A DNA stretch of 64,000 bases from Basidiobolus meristosporus CBS 931.73 (Eukaryota > Basidiobolomycota > Basidiobolomycetes > Basidiobolales > Basidiobolaceae). The stretch covers positions 62,001-126,000 of the forward strand of contig MCFE01000037.1 in the NCBI GenBank assembly GCA_002104905.1, in the 5' to 3' direction. The notes under the pieces are model-generated. The model was not told the origin of the DNA. It saw only the letters and a program-made list of their open reading frames with translations, and made no database searches. The position numbers and the translations under genes were made by a program. The number at the start of each line of letters is the position of its first letter. Within the stretch, counting starts at the first letter, position 1. Shown here piece after piece: positions 58,167 through 64,000 of the stretch.

Positions 58167-58924
58167 CTCTATGAAAAATAATTTGGTCCCACGGGTGGAT
58201 CCAATCCGGATCATTCGTCAAGATCTGGTTTAGAGACCATCATAATAACAGCAGCTTGGAATTAGTGACCCTCCTGAAGATCTTATAACAAGATCATGAC
58301 GGTGTTTTGCAAATTTTACAGCCAAATAAAGGGATAAAACTTGACAATATTTGATTGGTGCTGTGACAATATTTGCATGGTATTGTTGTGGTCTTTCAGC
58401 ACTCTATTACTATTTTAAGTGGATCCAGTTGGCCAGGACTTCCAATTGCCTTATATGGCAAGAAACAAAAGTTGACAGTGTTTTGATGGCCTCACAGCAA
58501 GACTCTGGTGGCTTTTTTTTGGCAGTATGACAGCCTGCCGCTGGATCTGTATAATGCTACCATACCAATTTATCAAATGGTATTTCCTTTTTCTACCTCC
58601 CCTTGTGCAATTCATATATTCCACTGTAGAATCACCTTTCTTTATTTGCCTACCCAGTACTACCTTGGGTATTCCACAGATAGCTCAAATCAAAAAAAAC
58701 TATGGCCTCCTGCTTACTAACCTCTACAAACATGCACACCTGCTGCAATTGACATATGTCTATCACCTCAACTTTATGGCTTTTTAGTGTGATACTTGCA
58801 AAGTTGCCATAAACCTTGTACTGCTGGTAGCATATACATCTTGCAAACATATGCTTGGTTGTAGCCACTTCTGCCATGAATACCTTCTGAATATTGGCAA
58901 AGAACTTCTTGTATTTAGCCAATA
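58167..58924 (-). mobile_element. CACTA R copy (A), 3' terminus and C-terminal region (left half)
   Basis: The terminus CTCTATGAAAAATAATTTGG is followed by GTGGATCCAATCCGGATCA and the C-terminal R coding part on the minus strand (CMFVEVSKQEAIVFFDLSY, KVYGNFASITLKSHKVEVI; 58,650-58,910). At 58,924 the copy is interrupted by the DDE_4 transposon and resumes at 62,338. Confidence 0.82.
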
Positions 58925-59700
58925 GACTTGTTCCATTGTACCGTGCCAGGGTGCGTGGCGCAATCCGCAGTTGTAAGCAACAATTGGGCGCAATATTATA
59001 GCTACCAGAAGGCTGGATTGTTCTTGGACAATTTTGCACTATGTGGGACAATCTTGCACACTATGGCGCAATCTGACACAATGAGGTTGGCATGGATGAT
59101 TGCACCAACTTGTAATGTTTGCATCACGTGCGCAATTGGATACCGCTATTATGGCAGGTAAACTCCGGTATTTGGATATGTTTCTTTAATGTAAATGGAA
59201 ATAAATGTGTATCCCACTATAAACTACACTGATACTTACCATTTTGGTTACCATCACTCCAGTTGGACAAAATCTCAGTGGTTAATTGGTTCAAAAGTAT
59301 CCTGAAACTGGAAGCCCCCAATTGGCACATTCACTACTAAATAAGCTACCTGATTTGCCATTAAATATCCCATTTTGCCCATTGAGCAAGTAAATCCCTG
59401 ATCCTAGTAATTGGACAAAGTGTCATTGCTAGCACGCAAGCAATTGGGTTGGTGAAAAACAGATCTAATAGCTGCACTGGTTTTACAGATGATGTACATA
59501 TATGCAGGGTGTTTATTTACAGGGGTTCTGTCTCAAATGTGAGACAACATTGATATTACTTATATCAAAAATTTGATGATCACTGATTTGCAATGGCTCA
59601 ATTTGGATTGCAAAAAAATGGGTTGTTGGGATCATTACAAATAATAGCAATTCAAAGCAATTGCATCATCTTCTCCTGGGTTTTTTTCTAACAGGAATTA

Positions 59701-60912
59701 CTACTGAAGCATTTGGTAGTGACTCACTTTGCACACTATACTACTTCCTGGCTGACTATCATCTTGGCTACTTGTGTTTTTGTAGTCAGTATTTTGCCTC
59801 CTAGTGGATGAGTGCAATGCTGCAGCTTGGCCACGCTGAATTGCTCCAACCGAACCAACTAAACTGGCCTGGAGTGCCACGCGCTGACACGTTCTTTTAC
59901 TTGCCAAGGGCTCTGGTGGTTGAGGCACTTCATGTTGGTCATCATCAGTCAGTTCACCAGAAGTAACTTGCTGATGGTTAGGCAAAACGGCACGTGCAGG
60001 CACACCTTGACATGTTGAGATTGCCCTTGGCTGAGTTCAATGTGATGCTGCATGTTGATGCAACTTGGTCCGCTCCAATGGACTTGTGTCTAAATGAGCA
60101 GTTTGGCAAGTTCTGGTAGTTTTGCTCTGAAGCATGCGCATTGGCCCGACGTGCGTTGACTTGATGTGGGGTGCTCTGGTAAAGGGTGTTGGCATAGTCT
60201 GGACTGACATGCGCCGGCACGCTGTAGTTGCAAGAGATGGTAAGGAATCCAGCAAGGCATGCTGGTGCAATCTGGACAATGTTGCTTGCGGTCTGTATTC
60301 TTCCTCCTGAAGCGCACCATCTGATTCCTTAAGGTATTCACTTACCCTGTGTCTGATACTTTGGAGCTGTTGCCTGGATGAGTCCTGTGTAAATTGCTCT
60401 TGGAAGCCACTTAGCTCTACTAATATATCACGTAATACATTAGTCATTTGAGGCAAAAACTCATTCAAAATCTCTTTGGTTCCCAAAGTTGAGGCACAAA
60501 CAGACATGTCCGGCCCATACTGTGCAAATTGCACCCAAAATTGTTCCTGCACAGCTTCTTCATCAAATCCCCTCACTCTCAGCTCATTCTTGATTTTAAT
60601 ACTTGTCTTGTTATATATCTTCTTACATACATTTGCTGGCATCTTGATGTAGAACTCATGCAACAGCTTTCTACTCAAGTTCTTCCATCTTTGTTGACTC
60701 TCTGAGGTATCTAGTTCTGCTAGATTAATCAGTAGTGCCCAAATATCTGTATGAAGGCTCATCATAGACACTTGGGCCATACTAAAATCATTTGGCAAGA
60801 ACTCAAACGGATCCAACATTGACTTTTCTGGTCCGGACCATGCTTGTGAGCTGGGGGATGGGTTTTGTCTGGGTTGTACTAAAAATGAGTTGAGACTTGG
60901 TATGGGGACCAT
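59701..60912 (-). CDS. accessory ORF2 of the DDE_4 transposon (291 aa plus in-frame extension)
   Basis: The first open frame, 60,912-60,037, encodes 291 aa. After a TGA the same frame stays open to 59,701 (about 110 more codons; ...NHQQVTSGELTDDDQHEV, PEPLASKR). Copy 1 (23,811-24,971) has the TGA at the same place and a similar extension. The family is not recognised. The N-terminal half is helix-rich with conserved WALLINLAELDTSESQQRWK and VCKKIYNKTSIKIKNELRVR; the C-terminal part is low-complexity (Thr, Gln, His). No YqaJ-type nuclease motif was seen. The start at 60,912 (MVPIPSLNS) was chosen as the first ATG in frame. It is transcribed away from the transposase gene across a 358-bp spacer. 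Confidence 0.65.
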
Positions 60913-61270
60913 AGCAACAGATTTGGATACTTATATAGCAGCATATTGGCATCAACCTGGTCTTATATGAAATATATATGAAAACTAATATGATTGTTGA
61001 ATTTTCCATATATTATGCATGATGCATCTTAGATTGTGTTGACATGGATCAGAGCACATCAATTGCAGATTTCCTATTTGATTGTAGACCTATGAGTAAA
61101 GCATCAATAAAAGTACCAAGGCATTGTTTGTGGATGATTTTGCAACATAATGATGGGATACATGGCAATTGATGGAGATTTAATCATAATGCATTAAAAA
61201 TCAAATAAATAATGCAGATTGCGCCAAATCAATTCAAACCACCTCCATACAATCATCCACCAATTTTAAT
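60913..61270. promoter_or_regulatory. divergent promoter region inside the DDE_4 transposon
   Basis: This 358-bp spacer lies between the two ATGs of the element's divergent genes and is kept in copy 1 (23,452-23,810) with high similarity. It must contain both promoters. No further element is assigned. Confidence 0.6.
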
Positions 61271-62155
61271 ATGAATTACTCATCTGAATGGTCTTTTCTC
61301 ATCAATTCCATCACTACCACTGGATTTCCTTTTGACACACTAGAGGAGATCTATTTCACGTACTGTGGACCATCAACCCCAATCTACTCAAGGAGATCCC
61401 TTGTTAAGCTTCTCTGCTATTACAAGAACTATTGCCCCACAAGGTTTCATCCCACCATCCATGGCAACAAAAGTCCTAGAAGCTTTCATTCCCAGCTGAC
61501 AGCAATGGAGAACCACCTTGCAGAGTGTATGAATGACTTGGAGCAAGCTTGGAATACTAGGTTCAGAAGCTCCAATAGACTTCCATATCCCAGAGTGTTC
61601 AGCAACAGGCTTCATATCAGGAGTATTTTGGATACCTTCCCAGTGAGGATTAACAGACCTTCTAGAGGGCAGAGGCACTTTTATTCTGACAAGTACAAGG
61701 CACACTGTGTGAAGTTTCAAGCACTGTCTGACATTGAGGGTAACATCATCTGGTTAAGTGGGCCATTTGCTGGAAGTAGGCATGACAAAGCACTCTGGGT
61801 AGAGAATTATCCTGAATTCAGTAGAGGGGAGAAATGTATGGCAGACTTAGTCTATGTAGGAGAGGATTGTCACAGATTAGGATGTATTACAGCTTATACA
61901 AAGCCAAGGAATGGTGTGCTTAGCAGGAAGCAGAAGCTCTACAATGAGATATTTAATCATTTCAGAGTGAGGGTAGAGCACACACTTGGATATCTGAAGA
62001 GATTCAGCATATTGGCAGGTAAATACAGAGGAAAGACATATATAGGAGAAAACAGCAGAATAGGTAAAATAGTTAAGATACTTATTAATGCACAGTATTC
62101 TCATACAAGAAGACATCCACTGAGAGAAATGTTTCTGGAGCATTATGAAGAGTAA
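61271..62155 (+). CDS. DDE_4-type transposase (Harbinger/ISL2EU-like), intact
   Basis: The uninterrupted frame encodes 294 aa. The catalytic triad is visible as Asp 121 (SILDTFPVRI), Asp 172 (GPFAGSRHDKALW) and Glu 236 (VRVEHTLGYLKRF). The segment ADLVYVGEDCHRLG and SRKQKLYNEIFNHFRVRVEH fit the DDE superfamily endonuclease (DDE_4) pattern used by PIF/Harbinger, IS5-like and ISL2EU elements. It cuts and rejoins DNA at the element ends. The N-terminal ~90 residues form a short helix-rich domain shared with the fragment at 23,183-23,451. The first ATG (61,271) fits the start of similarity. This is the only full-length, undamaged transposase in the window. Confidence 0.92.
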   Translation: MNYSSEWSFLINSITTTGFPFDTLEEIYFTYCGPSTPIYSRRSLVKLLCYYKNYCPTRFHPTIHGNKSPRSFHSQLTAMENHLAECMNDLEQAWNTRFRSSNRLPYPRVFSNRLHIRSILDTFPVRINRPSRGQRHFYSDKYKAHCVKFQALSDIEGNIIWLSGPFAGSRHDKALWVENYPEFSRGEKCMADLVYVGEDCHRLGCITAYTKPRNGVLSRKQKLYNEIFNHFRVRVEHTLGYLKRFSILAGKYRGKTYIGENSRIGKIVKILINAQYSHTRRHPLREMFLEHYEE

Positions 62156-62337
62156 ATAAAGCAAGGAAAGCACTGTTCTGAGCAAAAAAAGTAAGATTGA
62201 GTAAAATTACCAGTAACTGTATCATACCACTGGTATCATGGTAGAAACTATAGTGCCAGATAGTGCCATAGAGTGCCAGATCAATCCAGCACTATATACA
62301 GGCTGGCACTATGTGGCACTATCCAACAGAACAAGTC

Positions 62338-64000
62338 TAATATATTCCTTCTCCCTGCTGGACTCTAGTCCCACTTATAGGTGCGCTCTTGCTTTTGTTT
62401 GTGTGAATTCTGTATTGAACGGTGTGGAAGTTGGCTTGTGACCACAAGAAATCCGGCATATCTTGGTGGAGTTTTCCTGATAAAAATTAGTTGCTTGTTG
62501 CACCCAACCCAACTTTGCATTACTTAACTGATTACCCATGCATTGGGGCTGCTTAGCTTCTTAATGCCATAGGCATAGATGTCTCCATGTGCACATCTGT
62601 CCTCAGTATTTTCCAATGCTTTCTGGCTGTCCTCCATGTGCCAACTCATCACATCAATGACAGACTTGAAGGTAATATTTTTGATGAGATTGGGATATAG
62701 TAATACCTGCAACTTGACTTGTCTTCCTATCTCCCCACACATCTGCTTCATAGGAGACTCCCAAAAGGTGACACAAGGCCTGATATTCTCCACAGACTGT
62801 GCAAGATGGAGTAGAGAATGGATAGAGTAGCAGCAGTGATCTACGCATTCAGCTTTATGTTTGTAGTATAGCCGCTCAAATCCTGTCACAAACTCCTCAC
62901 ACAACAGCTGTAGATGCGTTAAGTTGGCATTGGTGATCTGCTTCTGGATAAATATTTGTACAATGTCCACATATAACTCCCAATGCTTCCAATGTACTCT
63001 TGGTAGGAATGGCTTCAGAACACCACTTGAATAAATACAAATCCAGTTCATCCTGTCTTTGCATTTGTATTGTTGCATATGTGTATGAATATTAATTGGA
63101 GCCTGTGAGAAGTACTTAGGGTAGAGGATACTCTGTAATATCTTGTCAATTTTTTCAAATTTCTCCAGTATCTCAAAGGGCTCATTTAGCTTGAAGTGCC
63201 CAGTGTACAACTTGGTCATCAGTATAGGGATATTGTTGAAAAGCAAATGCAATGCTCCCAGTGGAAAGCTTTTGCTCCAACAGATACCCTCTATCTTAAG
63301 TATCTCCAGTTTCCAATTGATTCCATATTTTGGCCAATGGCTTATAGCTTGCCAACTTTGCTGCAATTGCATGCTTACTTCTGTACATTCTCTCTGTAGA
63401 AAGATGATGCTCTTAGTGCTGGTGTTTGGGTAATAATAATGTGTGTGAGTTATGGAGTAAATCCCCTAGATCCCACACATTCAACAGCAATACCATCCAT
63501 TGTGCCCAGAAAAACCTGATATCTTGCTGATGGCTGGGGTATCTCCAATGCAGATATTAATATGCACTTTTTCATGATGGCTATTTACCATTATCCTGCT
63601 GGAAAGCATACAAAATTCATCCAGCAATGGATACAGGTAGCTATCTAGGTTGGACTGTGATTTAGGCCCAGATACCAGTGAGACTACCATCAGATTATTG
63701 CTCTGATACTGTAAGATGGGCAGCAGATTCAGATTGATGAGAATCAGTGGCCAGCAGGATTTTCTGGTAGAGTACTTGTTTAATGAGAATCCATCAAGTG
63801 CTAAAGCAAAGGCATGGTCATACATACCTTCAAAGTAGCCCTTGCTTCTTAGCTGTTTGTAATGTTTACCAGCAAATATATTGAATATGTTTTCACTTGA
63901 TTGATACTGAGTGTGGTACTGTATAGCTTTGCAATATTTGTCAGGCTGCATCAACTTCCTCAGACAGGGTATGGCCGGAATATATCCGGAGCTTGAACAA
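62338..64000 (-). pseudogene. CACTA gene R copy (A), tnp2 core, best preserved, runs off the window
   Basis: The frame 63,372-62,524 (282 codons) is uninterrupted and encodes the tnp2 core helices: LLFNNIPILMTKLYTGHFKL, INIHTHMQQYKCKDRMNWIC, LPRVHWKHWELYVDIVQIF, LLCEEFVTGFERLYYK and HSLLHLAQSVENIRPCV. The upstream frame 63,954-63,481 (FEGMYDHAFALALDGFSLNK; ICIGDTPAISKISGFSGHNG) is in the same phase and separated only by a TGA and a TAG, where copy C has Gln codons (CCQMCEIQG). The N-terminal part lies beyond the window. tnp2-type proteins are the transposases of CACTA (En/Spm) elements. Confidence 0.88.

Larger units (their letters stand above)
58925..62337. mobile_element. DDE_4 (Harbinger/ISL2EU-like) transposon, copy 2, both ends present (3,413 bp)
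   Basis: The left end GACTTGTTCCATTG and right end CAACAGAACAAGTC form short inverted repeats, and TA flanks both sides (58,923-58,924 and 62,338-62,339). The host R copy continues seamlessly on the far side (AGCCAA-TA / TA-ATATATTCCTTCTCCC), as in uninterrupted copies. The element holds two divergent genes: accessory ORF2 (60,912-59,701, minus) and an intact transposase (61,271-62,155, plus), separated by 358 bp. Some CpG sites survive in the left subterminal region and ORF2, unlike in the surrounding repeats, which suggests a younger insertion. Confidence 0.9.

Noticed and set aside
61271-62155. Intact 294-aa ORF considered as a domesticated host nuclease (HARBI1-like)
   Set aside because: It lies inside an element with matching inverted ends and TA duplication, and a truncated second copy with the same partner ORF exists at 23.2-25.8 kb, so it is a transposase.

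Overview
The window looks like a contig from an early-diverging, probably zoosporic (chytrid-like) fungus. It has short spliceosomal introns (about 54-124 nt, GT...AG, often with a CTAAC-type branch site), fungal KIN1- and YCK-type kinases, and a clear PLK4, the centriole-duplication kinase that is usually kept only in lineages with centrioles or flagella. The lineage call is an inference from gene content.

Positions 1-16,434 are compact and gene-dense. I could trace seven genes exon by exon: a KIN1/MARK-type kinase with a KA1 domain (-), the NatC catalytic acetyltransferase NAA30/MAK3 (+), a secreted M13 (neprilysin/PepO-type) metalloprotease in one exon (-), a PIN-like/auxin-efflux-carrier-family membrane protein (+), a YCK-type casein kinase 1 (-), PLK4 (+) and a small four-helix membrane protein of unknown function (-). 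Neighbours are mostly divergent or convergent, with intergenic spacers of 0.1-1.4 kb.

From about 16.44 kb to the end (about 47.5 kb) I find no host gene. This part is AT-richer, strongly short of CpG, and consists of nested transposable elements: (i) a Ty1/Copia element with LTRs plus several Copia fragments; (ii) many copies of a CACTA-type DNA transposon with a tnp2-like transposase gene (called R here); (iii) a second gene (S) that carries 69-residue (207-bp) tandem repeats and appears to be the divergent partner of R inside the same CACTA element; (iv) two copies of a DDE_4 (Harbinger/ISL2EU-like) transposon, one with an intact 294-aa transposase and a divergent accessory ORF; (v) three ~730-bp palindromic MITEs that share the DDE_4 element's exact termini and TA target duplication; (vi) a Ty3/Gypsy element with two LTRs, lacking gag and with a mutated RT active site; (vii) solo LTRs of at least three families (called T, U and V), some with perfect 5-bp target duplications.

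The nesting gives an order of events: old CACTA copies were invaded by other CACTA copies, then by LTR elements, MITEs and the DDE_4 element. The points most worth following up are the two-gene CACTA architecture with the repeat-bearing S protein, and the DDE_4 transposon/palindromic-MITE pair. All splice sites, domain calls and element boundaries were read by eye. No database search or alignment was run.
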